From IMG/VR virus record IMGVR_UViG_3300027759_000111, positions 1 to 56,577 of that record: DNA of 56,577 nucleotides; one strand, 5' to 3'. Numbering within the stretch: the stretch's first letter is position 1; each line of letters opens with the position of its first letter. This document shows positions 25,754-34,657 of the stretch, in pieces. The notes beneath the pieces were generated by a model. The model was not told where the DNA came from, did no database searches, and was given only the letters and a program-made list of their open reading frames with translations. The DNA comes from a virus. Made by a program: the position numbers and the translations under genes.

Positions 25754-25761
25754 TATTTATA
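25754..25761 (-). promoter_or_regulatory. Late promoter TATAAATA at the cargo/structural border
   Basis: An exact minus-strand element overlapping the last codons of the 132-residue cargo gene. It restarts transcription of the structural genes downstream of accessory block 2. Confidence 0.6.
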
Positions 25762-26155
25762 TTAAAAATTCAGACGTATAATACTTTTTAATATCCAACA
25801 CAATGCCTTTGTTTTCATTTAGTGGAAAAACTCTTTTTATTATATTATCGTAAACTTCTCTATCATTATCGTATGTTTTAAAATAAGGGTCGTTGTTAAA
25901 TAGTAAGTCTTTATCTCTTAATAATTCATAAAAATTCTCATTAAAATCTTTAGATAACCAGTATGCATAACAAATAGCTACAACATAACTTTTTGCAGGA
26001 TATACGAAACCCAAATCTTTATCATTAAAATATTTTACAGCTGTTTCCACCACATCACTCGAATATTCAATATGAAGTTTATTAAGGTCATCATCATGTT
26101 CTGTATTTGTTTTATGATATAATTCTTGTCTAATTTTCCATTCTTTTTTTATCAT
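25757..26155 (-). CDS. Unknown 132-residue protein at the end of accessory block 2
   Basis: A soluble, acidic, helix-rich protein (YHKTNTEHDDDLNKLHIEYSS, FVYPAKSYVVAICYAYWLSKDF). The VAICYAYWLS segment is hydrophobic but probably a buried helix, not a membrane span. No family is recognised. Its start overlaps the SDR gene end by 4 bases (ATGA type), so it is the last gene of the radical SAM/2OG operon. Confidence 0.6.
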   Translation of the reverse strand: MIKKEWKIRQELYHKTNTEHDDDLNKLHIEYSSDVVETAVKYFNDKDLGFVYPAKSYVVAICYAYWLSKDFNENFYELLRDKDLLFNNDPYFKTYDNDREVYDNIIKRVFPLNENKGIVLDIKKYYTSEFLI

Positions 26156-26781
26156 ATTTTTATTTTATTAATAGGATCATTATAAGATAACGATATTTCA
26201 GAAATATGTGCGCTATTATTATTATCAAACACATCAATAATACATTTGACCCATTGTTCAGGAGTATGACCATACATAAATTTTTCATCTTTTATTTTTA
26301 TATTCAATAAAGGTTTTAATTCTTCAGAAGAATAATATTCTTCCATATTTTTAATTATATTTTCATTTTTAATTGAAATGTGACCAGGATTTAATAATGT
26401 TACCATAGGCCACATTGATTTTGAATTTAATACTTTAGTTATTTTATTTAGAAACCTTTTTTGCATAACATATTCTAAATCATCTCCATTATTTTCATTA
26501 TTTAAGTTGAATGGATTATAACTGCCTATGTTCCAAATATGTTTTTTTAAACCTTTCCATTTTTTCCACACTTCATAAAACAAATCTATTTGTGCATAAT
26601 TTGAATGTGCATTATTAATAAACATATCGCAAGGTTCAATAATATTAGATATTTCTATTACATTGTTTATATCCTTACCTTCACTTTTACTAATTCCAAT
26701 AATTTCGTGACCTCTAATTTTTAATATATTTGAAAAAGCCTTTCCTATTCCTTTCGTGTGTCCTGTTATTGCAATTTTCAT
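26152..26781 (-). CDS. Short-chain dehydrogenase/reductase
   Basis: A 209-residue SDR. The cofactor motif is TGHTKGIG (residues 6-13) and NNAHS (56-60) replaces the usual NNAG. Catalytic residues are intact: Ser87 in NIGSYNP and Tyr104/Lys108 in YVMQK. It would oxidise or reduce a small molecule or sugar with NAD(P)(H). The protein is short (the family is usually around 250), missing part of the substrate-binding C-terminus. It overlaps both neighbours by 4 bases. In this operon it may supply or reduce a modification intermediate, which is inference. Confidence 0.75.
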   Translation of the reverse strand: MKIAITGHTKGIGKAFSNILKIRGHEIIGISKSEGKDINNVIEISNIIEPCDMFINNAHSNYAQIDLFYEVWKKWKGLKKHIWNIGSYNPFNLNNENNGDDLEYVMQKRFLNKITKVLNSKSMWPMVTLLNPGHISIKNENIIKNMEEYYSSEELKPLLNIKIKDEKFMYGHTPEQWVKCIIDVFDNNNSAHISEISLSYNDPINKIKI

Positions 26782-27503
26782 ATTTTATCCTCGTAATCTT
26801 TTATATTATTTTTAATATATTCTGTAAGTTTTTTAGTGAAATAATTTCTAAATTTGTAAACCACAAAGTAATATGGATACTGAAAAATATATTTTAGAAT
26901 ACCTAAAAAAGTAAAATTAGTTTCTGGTAATGACGCTATACGTATTTGCATTAAATAATATTCAGTATAATCTCTTAAAAACATAGCATTATAATGTTTT
27001 ACAAAATCTTCTTCAGTAATTTTACCTGATAGTTTAATAAATTCTTGCACAGATAATTTTTTTTCTTTTATTTCTTTATAATTATATGTAACATTGTGCC
27101 CATGCCAAGCTTGATTTTTTTTATCTGATATTCTAAAGTTTAATGGTAATTTAGATTTTAAAATATTTTTTTTAAAATTATTTAATTGTTCCATAGTATT
27201 AAAAGCAATAGTAACATATCTAAATTTTCTATCAGAATGTCCCTCACAACTAGAACAGGTTAAATAACCTTTATTAATTAATAAGATTACCAAATCAAAA
27301 ACTCCAGGATCAATATTTTCACCTATAAAAGGATTATATGGACTTACATGACTACTAACATATTCACCATCTTTGTCAATATATTCGTAAGGTCTTCCAT
27401 CTTTTGTTTTAAATTTGTTAGAATGTTTAAACAAAGCGTAATTTAATATTTCTTCATTATCATCAATTGCAACTTTTGTATTAGTTTTATATTCTTTGTT
27501 CAT
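26778..27503 (-). CDS. Unknown protein with LTCSSCEGHSD motif
   Basis: A 241-residue protein. An N-terminal domain includes DPGVFDLVILLINKGYLTCSSCEGHSD and RYVTIAFNTMEQLNNFKKN, which looks like a compact alpha/beta fold with a possible metal- or substrate-binding Cys-Cys-His site. The second half is basic and aromatic (YIFQYPYYFVVYKFRNYF). I do not recognise the family; the S-x-C-x-G-H element is vaguely like tRNA-modification proteins of the Taw3 type, but that is not a call. It overlaps the radical SAM gene by 17 bases. Confidence 0.55.
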   Translation of the reverse strand: MNKEYKTNTKVAIDDNEEILNYALFKHSNKFKTKDGRPYEYIDKDGEYVSSHVSPYNPFIGENIDPGVFDLVILLINKGYLTCSSCEGHSDRKFRYVTIAFNTMEQLNNFKKNILKSKLPLNFRISDKKNQAWHGHNVTYNYKEIKEKKLSVQEFIKLSGKITEEDFVKHYNAMFLRDYTEYYLMQIRIASLPETNFTFLGILKYIFQYPYYFVVYKFRNYFTKKLTEYIKNNIKDYEDKI

Positions 27504-28407
27504 AGTAATCTAGCAATCCTTTATATCCGTTGCAACTGTTTGTTAAATCTTTAACATAACGGTAATGCTCTGTTAAACAATGGCCATAATATTTACACTT
27601 TTTACATATATCTGAAACATTATTAATAGGTTCTTGTTCTGCCCATTTTATATATTCTTTAATTGAATTTAATTCTAAAAAATATTCTTTATCATCTTTA
27701 TTAAATTCTAAAACAGCAAAGTTACCATTTGGTGTTATATACACGTGGTTGTTTGAAAATGCATTATAATTTTTATTTAAACTTTCTATAATTTTGCCTT
27801 CATTTATAAAATCAAATTTTTTTGTAACTGAACTTTCAATCCATTTTTTTACAAACAATTCAAAATCTTTATGTGTGATAGGATGTGCATTAGCCTGATT
27901 TATTGAATATGGCTTAATCTCAACACTTTCTATACTAGAACACAAATTTAATTTGTTTATCATATCATCTACGTTCATCTCTATAACCTTTTGACTTGCA
28001 AGTATTAACACCGCTATTGGAACAGTGCTTTGAAACATATTATTATAAACCAAATCAGATTTTTCTCTAGCTTCAAAATCATAACTTATACTTAAATAAA
28101 AGTCATTTTCAAAAAATCCTTCATGCAACATAGAATAGTTTGTTATTATATTTATCTTGTCTTTATAGTATTTTCTTATAACATTTTTTATCCCATAGAA
28201 ATAATCTTTTTTTAAAGCACCTATTTCGCCGCCATATAAATCTACCCAATCAATCTTTCTTACTTCACTAATTTCTTTAAGTCTTTGATTGAGTATTGCT
28301 AGTGGTATTTTTTTTTGATCTCCTAATTGTTCAGGTGTAAGATAACAAAAATTGCATCTAAAATTACAAAAATAACTTGGATTTATAGAAACAGTTATAC
28401 TATTCAT
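27487..28407 (-). CDS. Radical SAM protein (C14/C18/C21) with short Cys-rich C-terminus
   Basis: A 306-residue radical SAM enzyme. The 4Fe-4S cluster motif is CNFRCNFCY (Cys14, Cys18, Cys21), followed by DLYGGEIGALK, the glycine-rich SAM-binding strand. The C-terminal part has CKKCKYYGHC and a late Cys (NSCNGY), suggesting one auxiliary cluster, fewer cysteines than a full SPASM domain. A segment VYITPNGNFAVLEF is typical of SPASM/twitch proteins. The substrate is likely a peptide or protein by analogy with that family. It shares an operon with three other radical SAM genes. Confidence 0.8.
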   Translation of the reverse strand: MNSITVSINPSYFCNFRCNFCYLTPEQLGDQKKIPLAILNQRLKEISEVRKIDWVDLYGGEIGALKKDYFYGIKNVIRKYYKDKINIITNYSMLHEGFFENDFYLSISYDFEAREKSDLVYNNMFQSTVPIAVLILASQKVIEMNVDDMINKLNLCSSIESVEIKPYSINQANAHPITHKDFELFVKKWIESSVTKKFDFINEGKIIESLNKNYNAFSNNHVYITPNGNFAVLEFNKDDKEYFLELNSIKEYIKWAEQEPINNVSDICKKCKYYGHCLTEHYRYVKDLTNSCNGYKGLLDYYEQRI

Positions 28408-28409
28408 TT

Positions 28410-29105
28410 TTATGCGTTATTATCTTCAAAAATCAAATCAACAGGCATAGATATTCTTAGTTTTCCAAAAAATAATTCTACACCATGATAAACAAAACTA
28501 GGAAACAATACTACATCTCCGGTTTTAGGTTCTAGTCTTTTGTCATCAAACATTTTTGAAAAGTTTGCATTAATTTGATACCCCCTATTTGCATTTCCTC
28601 TAGGATCTCTAACACTTAAAGCACCTCCTAAATTTTCATTTTCATTTAATAAATAAAATACAGCACTCAAATGAGAGCCCGAATGATTATGTTCAGGCAT
28701 AGCGTAACCTTCTTTAAATGTAACACCAGATCCATTCAACCAAGATTTTAAAAAATATTTTTCTTTTTTTAAATCTATATTTAGCTGTTCTTTTAAATAT
28801 TTTTCAAATACAGGAATAACTTCCTTTTCTTTAAATTCGTTAAAAAAACTATCATCTAATAAATTTTTTTCACTTCTTATTTTTAAGTCTTTATCAAAAG
28901 TATAACCATTTGTAGCAATCGCACCACTCTTATCAGTTGTTTCAGTTAGATAATTAGTTATAACATGATTTACAACTTTTTCTAATAAGACTTTATCTTG
29001 AATTTTTGTTATTAAAATTGGTGTTGGCCAACAATAATTATAACCTTCATCAAAACTATATTTTTTATTAGTTTGTTTGTTTATTGATAAATTTGAAAAT
29101 GTCAT
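28410..29105 (-). CDS. 2OG-Fe(II) oxygenase, TIGR02466-like
   Basis: A 231-residue oxygenase. PEHNHSGSHLSAVFYLL carries His139 and His141, FVYHGVELFFGKLRISMP carries distal His207 and Arg217. YCWPTPILITKI near the start is the usual N-terminal strand of this family. The NLGGALSVRDPRG insertion agrees with relatives. It overlaps the next gene by 4 bases and lies 2 bases from a radical SAM gene. Substrate unknown; a protein or peptide side chain is possible in this context. Confidence 0.85.
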   Translation of the reverse strand: MTFSNLSINKQTNKKYSFDEGYNYCWPTPILITKIQDKVLLEKVVNHVITNYLTETTDKSGAIATNGYTFDKDLKIRSEKNLLDDSFFNEFKEKEVIPVFEKYLKEQLNIDLKKEKYFLKSWLNGSGVTFKEGYAMPEHNHSGSHLSAVFYLLNENENLGGALSVRDPRGNANRGYQINANFSKMFDDKRLEPKTGDVVLFPSFVYHGVELFFGKLRISMPVDLIFEDNNA

Positions 29106-29626
29106 ATATTAGTTAAATTTTTATTTACAAAATAATGAAAACTTGCAACCTTTCTAGGCATTTTAATTTTCAATGGTGTTACCATGTGTTCAAATTGTTC
29201 ACTTTGATTCATTATAATAATATCATGTTGTTTAGGATAATAAGAATTAATTAATTCTTTTGTTTTTGTATTTCTAAATTGAATTGCACCACCTATATCT
29301 TCATCCATCGTATCAAAATACATTAAAACACAAAGATTAGATACTATAATCATGTCATTATGCCATTCTAAAGTTGCTTTATCCATACCATTTACCAAAT
29401 CAATTTTTTCTGAAATTTTATAGTTGTTATCTATTTCTTTTACATATTTTTTTGCCAAATATGTTTGCGTTTCTACTAATTGATTTTTTAATTCTTGATC
29501 TTTTATTGCAACAGATAATCCTATGCAGCCTGGATCTGACCATTGTACATTATGTATATCTATATATTTAAATGCGTTACTGTCATTTAAATATATATGT
29601 CCTTTTGACAAAAAATTATCTATCAT
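29102..29626 (-). CDS. 2OG-Fe(II) oxygenase
   Basis: A 174-residue oxygenase with TLEWHNDMIIVSNLCVLMYFD (His89, Asp91), IGGAIQFRN and FEHMVTPLKIKMPRKVASFHYF (distal His147, Arg158). All iron ligands and the 2OG-binding Arg are present. It is compact for the family. It overlaps the upstream radical SAM gene end by 11 bases and the downstream oxygenase by 4. Confidence 0.83.
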   Translation of the reverse strand: MIDNFLSKGHIYLNDSNAFKYIDIHNVQWSDPGCIGLSVAIKDQELKNQLVETQTYLAKKYVKEIDNNYKISEKIDLVNGMDKATLEWHNDMIIVSNLCVLMYFDTMDEDIGGAIQFRNTKTKELINSYYPKQHDIIIMNQSEQFEHMVTPLKIKMPRKVASFHYFVNKNLTNI

Positions 29627-30713
29627 TTACACTTTCATTTATATAAGGTGTTACTTCTATATTTAGTCCGTTAGATTTAAGTATATCTGGAGCAATTGAT
29701 TTCATTAACTTACAGTGCTCCTCTACCATATTATGCTGTTTTAAATCTTTAATTGTTTTTCTGCAACCATTACATATCTCAAACATAGGACAAGTAAAAC
29801 AGGCCTTCTTCATACTAATAAAATTAATATCATCTTGTAATGGTGTAAAAAACTCACCTTTCATTTCTTTATCAAAATTTATTGATTTATCTTTATCATC
29901 ACCAAACGAACCACAAGAATAATAATCTCCACTAGGATTTAATGCACGAATACCACTATCACATTTACGATTTTGAGGACATGATGTTCTTCCACCAATT
30001 AATCTTTGTATCATTTGCCTTGTATTAAATTCCCAAGGCGTAAGTCCACGTTTCCATATTTCTACATAGATTTGGTATATCTTACTTAGTAAGTAGGGCT
30101 TACCTTGTTCTCCACTTGCCATTGCATAGTTTAATTTACACTCAACACCTATTTTACTGTTACGTGAAAAATTATGTAATGTTCCATCTGGTTTAACATC
30201 TTCACTCATTCGTTTGGCTAACTCTACGTTTTTAATTGCATCTTTTTCATTTTCAGGTACAATAACAGATATAAAATCTGGTCTATAACCACAGTGTTCT
30301 AACATAGTATCAGAACACTTCCAAAAATCTTCTTCTGTAAATTCTGAATAATCTCCTTTAAGACGGCCACCACCATATTGAAAAGAAGTTGTTACACCTA
30401 TTCTTTCGTTATTAAATAAAGACTTCCATTTTTTGGGTTTTATATAAAAAGGCCATAAATTAGTAGTTAGAGCTATAGAAGTTTTATAATCGTGTTCGTC
30501 TAACCAGTTTATAATTTTCCAATAATAATCTGGTTTCATCATTAAAGGGTCGCCACCATTGACTATAATGGTTTTTGTATTAGGAAATCTTTTTAAAAAT
30601 GTAAATATTTGTTCGTGTGATAATACATCTTTTTTATGTTCTGCTATTTTAGTACTCGAACAAAAACTACATTTAAAATTACATAGTTCCGTTGGTTTTA
30701 TAATTAAATCCAT
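29616..30713 (-). CDS. Radical SAM/SPASM protein (C11/C15/C18)
   Basis: A 365-residue enzyme. The SAM cluster motif is CNFKCSFC (Cys11, Cys15, Cys18), followed by IVNGGDPLMMK. The C-terminal half shows a SPASM-type arrangement: SCPQNRKC, GDYYSCGSFG, CFTCPMFEICNGC and EHC. SPASM proteins usually bind two auxiliary clusters and modify ribosomal peptides or enzymes. It starts 10 bases inside the end of the upstream 2OG gene and ends 11 bases inside the next, so the reading frames are tightly packed. Confidence 0.87.
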   Translation of the reverse strand: MDLIIKPTELCNFKCSFCSSTKIAEHKKDVLSHEQIFTFLKRFPNTKTIIVNGGDPLMMKPDYYWKIINWLDEHDYKTSIALTTNLWPFYIKPKKWKSLFNNERIGVTTSFQYGGGRLKGDYSEFTEEDFWKCSDTMLEHCGYRPDFISVIVPENEKDAIKNVELAKRMSEDVKPDGTLHNFSRNSKIGVECKLNYAMASGEQGKPYLLSKIYQIYVEIWKRGLTPWEFNTRQMIQRLIGGRTSCPQNRKCDSGIRALNPSGDYYSCGSFGDDKDKSINFDKEMKGEFFTPLQDDINFISMKKACFTCPMFEICNGCRKTIKDLKQHNMVEEHCKLMKSIAPDILKSNGLNIEVTPYINESVNDR

Positions 30714-31282
30714 TTCAATTCTTTATCAGTAGGAGCTTCAACATTCCACCCAAAAACCAATGTTGTTCTTGGTTTTTCGCCAAAATAAGGTTTTACACGG
30801 TGAACAAGAAATCCTGGAAAAATAATCAATCTATTTTGTTTAGGTAACACATTTATTGTGTTAGATGGATATTCTGCAAAAGTTAAATTTTTATATATGG
30901 TTAATTCGCCACCTACCCAATCAACACCATTAAAAGAAGAGTCTATATAATAGATAGCCGTAATGTATGAACGTTCCACCATATCGTGATGAGGTTCATA
31001 TAAATGATTGTAGACCATTTTTTCATCATATTTTTTTAAACGGCCTTTTTGTAAATTACTAAAATTAAGAGAATTAAAATCTATATTATTTTCAGCGCAA
31101 TAATTTATAAATGTAACATTTACTATTTCATATAATTTTTGTTGACTTTCTGAAAAACTATCTTGACCGGCAATAGTTTTATCTATTAAAGATTCTTTTT
31201 TTAACCTTTCTATTAAGTTTACATCATCTATATAATCATCATAAACACAAACAGGTTCGTTTATAAATTTTAATATTTTCAT
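30704..31282 (-). CDS. 2OG-Fe(II) oxygenase, P4H-type
   Basis: A 192-residue oxygenase with EPHHDMVERSYITAIYYID (His98, Asp100), GGELTIYKN, GFLVHRVKPYFGEKPRTTLVFGWN (distal His161, Arg172). The overall pattern matches small viral and bacterial P4H-fold hydroxylases. It lies between another oxygenase and a radical SAM gene. Confidence 0.87.
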   Translation of the reverse strand: MKILKFINEPVCVYDDYIDDVNLIERLKKESLIDKTIAGQDSFSESQQKLYEIVNVTFINYCAENNIDFNSLNFSNLQKGRLKKYDEKMVYNHLYEPHHDMVERSYITAIYYIDSSFNGVDWVGGELTIYKNLTFAEYPSNTINVLPKQNRLIIFPGFLVHRVKPYFGEKPRTTLVFGWNVEAPTDKELKWI

Positions 31283-31293
31283 TTTTAAATAAA

Positions 31294-31938
31294 TTATTCT
31301 ATTTTATATCTAAACCCAAACGTATACCTAACTTTATCCCCAGCAGAAATTACTTGATGATGAATTAAAGGATTTGAGTTATTAATAACAACAAACGTTG
31401 AATCTATTGGATAGTGTGTATGCGTTAATTTAACAGAACCATCTTCTTGTTCTACACCAATATTTAATTGACCACCCCAATTTTCATTCCATTCTTTATG
31501 GTCGTTTATATAAACTAACACAAAAAAATCTGACGTATCGCTAACATCATTGTGCATCTTAATATCTAATTGTTTATCCCACAATCCCATACTCAAAGGT
31601 TTGATATTTCTAATACTTCTATATTTTATATGCTGTATTTTAACCAAAGAATCTTTTAGTGTATCAAAAAATTTCATATCAATAATAGAGTTAGCTAAAT
31701 TTTTAACTTTTGTTGGAGACTTACCATAACTCATTTTACATCTTAAAAGCTCTTCATAAAATTCTTCATTTTTTTCAATTTCAGGAGTTACTGCCCAATT
31801 TGCAAATCTTGGTTTATCGCCGTACCAATCTGTATTGATAATAATATCATTTGCTTCTTTTCGTATTTCTTGGGGTAAAATTCCAACATTATATCCTTCA
31901 GTGTAGAATTTAAATTTATTAAACTTCAAATCAATCAT
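31294..31938 (-). CDS. 2OG-Fe(II) oxygenase
   Basis: A 214-residue oxygenase with LDIKMHNDVSDTSDFFVLVYIND (His129, Asp131), NENWGGQLNIG, PLIHHQVISAGDKVRYTFGFRY (distal His193 or His194, Arg204). All catalytic positions are in place. A TATAAATA element ends 8 bases before the ATG, so the message could have a leader of about 3 bases. This promoter splits accessory block 2 into two transcription units. Confidence 0.87.
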   Translation of the reverse strand: MIDLKFNKFKFYTEGYNVGILPQEIRKEANDIIINTDWYGDKPRFANWAVTPEIEKNEEFYEELLRCKMSYGKSPTKVKNLANSIIDMKFFDTLKDSLVKIQHIKYRSIRNIKPLSMGLWDKQLDIKMHNDVSDTSDFFVLVYINDHKEWNENWGGQLNIGVEQEDGSVKLTHTHYPIDSTFVVINNSNPLIHHQVISAGDKVRYTFGFRYKIE

Positions 31939-31946
31939 ATTGCTAA

Positions 31947-31954
31947 ATATTTAT
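31947..31954 (-). promoter_or_regulatory. Late promoter TATAAATA inside accessory block 2
   Basis: An exact minus-strand element in the 42-base gap upstream of the 214-residue oxygenase. It shows the second half of the cargo operon is transcribed late. Confidence 0.6.
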
Positions 31955-31980
31955 ATAGACCTTAAAACACAATTTTAAAT

Positions 31981-32556
31981 TTAACTTAACCTTCTTATCC
32001 AATAATTACCTTTTCTTTTAAAGTTAAATTGTTGCATCAACTCTCTATGATATGGTTCATGTTGTATTTTTTTTTGATTCATAGCTAAATGCAGATATTC
32101 AAAATAAGAACCGGCTGGAACTATTATTTTTTTATCACCAAACATATAAATTATATCCGACCACATTTTTCTTAACAGATTTCTAACTTCTTTAATAGGT
32201 TTGATTTTTAAAACTCCAGAATATTTAATGCCCCCTATTATAATCTCATCATTATAAATGTGTATCATTGCAATACCTTTTTCTAATTTCCAATTTTCTT
32301 TACAAGTTATCCATTGTTCTTCATTTTTATTTTTCAATGTTTGTTCATAGATGTCTGGATCAGTTTCTTTAGTTCCCCACCAAATAAACATATGTGCTTG
32401 TCTAGGACTAATTCTTGGTATAAAAGGATGTTTTAATGGTAACGTATCTAATACTACATCAACATTTTTAGGTAAATTTATGTTAACGAGCGATGTATCC
32501 TCTTGATACTCGTACATCTTCGATATATCTGTGCGTAAGTTTATAGACACACTCAT
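31981..32556 (-). CDS. Unknown 191-residue protein of accessory block 2
   Basis: A soluble protein with two recognisable stretches, PRISPRQAHMFIWWGTKETDPDIYEQ and FEYLHLAMNQKKIQHEPYHRELMQQF. No cofactor motif or membrane segment is seen, and no family is recognised. The start at 32556 is supported by AGAGAGGAGTTAA directly before the ATG, although this places its first 25 codons inside the end of the upstream radical SAM gene in another frame (74-base overlap). Its place suggests a role with the modification enzymes. Confidence 0.6.
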   Translation of the reverse strand: MSVSINLRTDISKMYEYQEDTSLVNINLPKNVDVVLDTLPLKHPFIPRISPRQAHMFIWWGTKETDPDIYEQTLKNKNEEQWITCKENWKLEKGIAMIHIYNDEIIIGGIKYSGVLKIKPIKEVRNLLRKMWSDIIYMFGDKKIIVPAGSYFEYLHLAMNQKKIQHEPYHRELMQQFNFKRKGNYWIRRLS

Positions 32557-33529
32557 TTAACTCCTCTCTATACTTATAATCATGATTCATAAAACAACCT
32601 AAGGTACATCTTTCTAAAAACTCACAAGAAACACAATTGTATTTTTCTAAAAATTTATTTTCTATTATAGAGTTATCTCTAGGCTTAATTGGTGATTTAT
32701 ACATACTTAAAGATTTCGTGTCTTGCACTAAATTACCGCATAAACATAAAGTTCCATCTGCTAAAACTAACTTACTTACTCTACAAGAAGAATAATTTTT
32801 TTTGTTAAAAATCCAATCTTTAATTGGGTGAACGTTAGGATATTTGTCAACACAATACTTAAAAAATTTTAAAAGCAATTCATCACTTGGCATATTAAAT
32901 TTTGCGTGTTCATCAGGCATATAATAATCAAAATAAATATATTTGCCATTATTATATAAGTAATCAAAATATTCATCGCCTTCTTTTAAATAATATTCTA
33001 TATTAGGTTTTGTAAGTAAACAAGAAAAACAAGTAACTCTATTACCAAAATAATCTACATTTTTTTTAAAAATTTCAAATTGTTTAGGATTAAAACGACC
33101 TCTAGGATCGTATGATGTTGTTATTCTAGCTGATATATTGTTGTCTTTAGAATACTTTAATAAATCTTCTATTAAATCAAGTTTATCTGTTACTAGATTT
33201 GTAACCCAATTTAAAGAACAAGTTTTTTTATATTTTTCTGATATTTTTTGTATACCTATCGACAGCTGTTTATATGCTTCGTTTAATTCTTTAGTGTAAA
33301 TAGTGGGAGCAAAAACTTCACCTCCCATTAAATTTAAAGTAACTTTATTTTTATTTTCTTTACTTATAAATTTTTCAATAGGTTCCAGTTTATTTAAAAC
33401 CGTGTCTAAACCTATTTTATCTTGGTGATTTTGCCAACAAAAAGAACAACTTAAATTACAAAATTCAAATAAATGTATAGTATATTCCTGCTCAGGATCT
33501 CTTTTAGGATCAATTAAAAATTCACGCAT
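32483..33529 (-). CDS. Radical SAM/SPASM protein (C24/C28/C31)
   Basis: A 348-residue enzyme. CNLSCSFCW provides Cys24, Cys28 and Cys31 for the SAM cluster; LNLMGGEVFAP is the SAM-binding glycine strand. The C-terminal SPASM-like part has SSCRVSKLVLADGTLCLCGN, CVSCEFLERCTLGC and ECVYK. The LADGTLCLCGN strand is the usual pattern before the auxiliary clusters. It follows the two unknown proteins of the precursor unit at a 9-base gap. Confidence 0.87.
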   Translation of the reverse strand: MREFLIDPKRDPEQEYTIHLFEFCNLSCSFCWQNHQDKIGLDTVLNKLEPIEKFISKENKNKVTLNLMGGEVFAPTIYTKELNEAYKQLSIGIQKISEKYKKTCSLNWVTNLVTDKLDLIEDLLKYSKDNNISARITTSYDPRGRFNPKQFEIFKKNVDYFGNRVTCFSCLLTKPNIEYYLKEGDEYFDYLYNNGKYIYFDYYMPDEHAKFNMPSDELLLKFFKYCVDKYPNVHPIKDWIFNKKNYSSCRVSKLVLADGTLCLCGNLVQDTKSLSMYKSPIKPRDNSIIENKFLEKYNCVSCEFLERCTLGCFMNHDYKYREELNECVYKLTHRYIEDVRVSRGYIAR

Positions 33530-33538
33530 ATCAAAATA

Positions 33539-34657
33539 TTATAATAATTTAAATTTGGATAATTCTTCTATATTATTTTCTTTCTTTAAATTTATAATAT
33601 AATGCACAAAAACGTAATTTGTGTTTTTAAAATCAAATTTAGGAATCAGTAGGGTATCACTAGGATGTTCTATTAATAAATTTAACAAAGAATCTAATTC
33701 AGACTTTGTAATTTCATCCTTTGTAACATATTCTAAAAAATCAAAGATGGCAAAATTGTTTTGGTCAATATCTATACCTTCAATATCTTTATATATTTTT
33801 AAAAATAAGTTTCTTAAACCATCAATTTGTTCTTGCGTTAAATTTTTAAAATTCAAATAATTACGATTATCTGATTTTAATTTATCCGTTGGCCATATTG
33901 TTTCATCTGAATAATATTTTAAAGATTCAATATTTTTAATAGGATTAATATTGTAAAAATCTATATTAGATTCTGTATAATTTAAAACTGATTGAAAATT
34001 TCTATTAAGTAAATTAAATAACACCATTTCTTTACTATCTCTTAATATTTCTAAAAACCATCTTTTTAAAAAAACAAGTATTGTGAATTTTAGTGATTGT
34101 AAATTTTTTACGGAATTGCTAAAATAATCAGCCAATAAAAATTCAATTGAATAATTTAACTCAAATGATTTAATTTTTTCTATTTCGGTTTGGCTAATAA
34201 CAGTATTGTTAAATATAGTATCAACATTTTCAAATAGATAATCAGAACTCCAAAAAGCATTATCATTCTTAATTGTTATATCATCACCTTCAGAATTAAC
34301 AAAATTCATTCTTTCTTTGAATACAAATAATTTTATATAGTTTTTATAACTTTCTAAAGTTAAATTAGGTAATATTAATTTTAACCATTTAGTTAAAAAC
34401 TTGCAATAATTAGTTTTATCGCAATATATAATAGTTTTATTATTTGAAGATTTTGAATGATCGTATATTTTTTGAATTAAATCTGTAAAGCTAATATCAT
34501 CAATATTTTTTTCAAAATGTATTAACTCTCCTTTATTAATTTGTTTATATAAATCTAATAGAGGAACACCTTTAATTTCCGATATTACAACACGATCAAA
34601 ACTTGAATTTATAACATCATCAAATTCTAAATATGATTTATTAAATAAATGAAACAT
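33539..34657 (-). CDS. Unknown 372-residue protein linked to the Cys-His-Ser protein
   Basis: A large, AT-rich gene encoding a Lys/Asn/Phe-rich, largely helical protein with no recognised motif. Weak landmarks are KTIIYCDKTNYCKFLTKWLK near residues 90-115 and SDTLLIPKFDFKNTNYVFVHYIINLKK near the C-terminus. Its start overlaps the upstream 231-residue gene by 17 bases. It lies between the candidate substrate and a radical SAM enzyme, where RiPP operons often place recognition or scaffold proteins; that role is inference. Confidence 0.6.
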   Translation of the reverse strand: MFHLFNKSYLEFDDVINSSFDRVVISEIKGVPLLDLYKQINKGELIHFEKNIDDISFTDLIQKIYDHSKSSNNKTIIYCDKTNYCKFLTKWLKLILPNLTLESYKNYIKLFVFKERMNFVNSEGDDITIKNDNAFWSSDYLFENVDTIFNNTVISQTEIEKIKSFELNYSIEFLLADYFSNSVKNLQSLKFTILVFLKRWFLEILRDSKEMVLFNLLNRNFQSVLNYTESNIDFYNINPIKNIESLKYYSDETIWPTDKLKSDNRNYLNFKNLTQEQIDGLRNLFLKIYKDIEGIDIDQNNFAIFDFLEYVTKDEITKSELDSLLNLLIEHPSDTLLIPKFDFKNTNYVFVHYIINLKKENNIEELSKFKLL

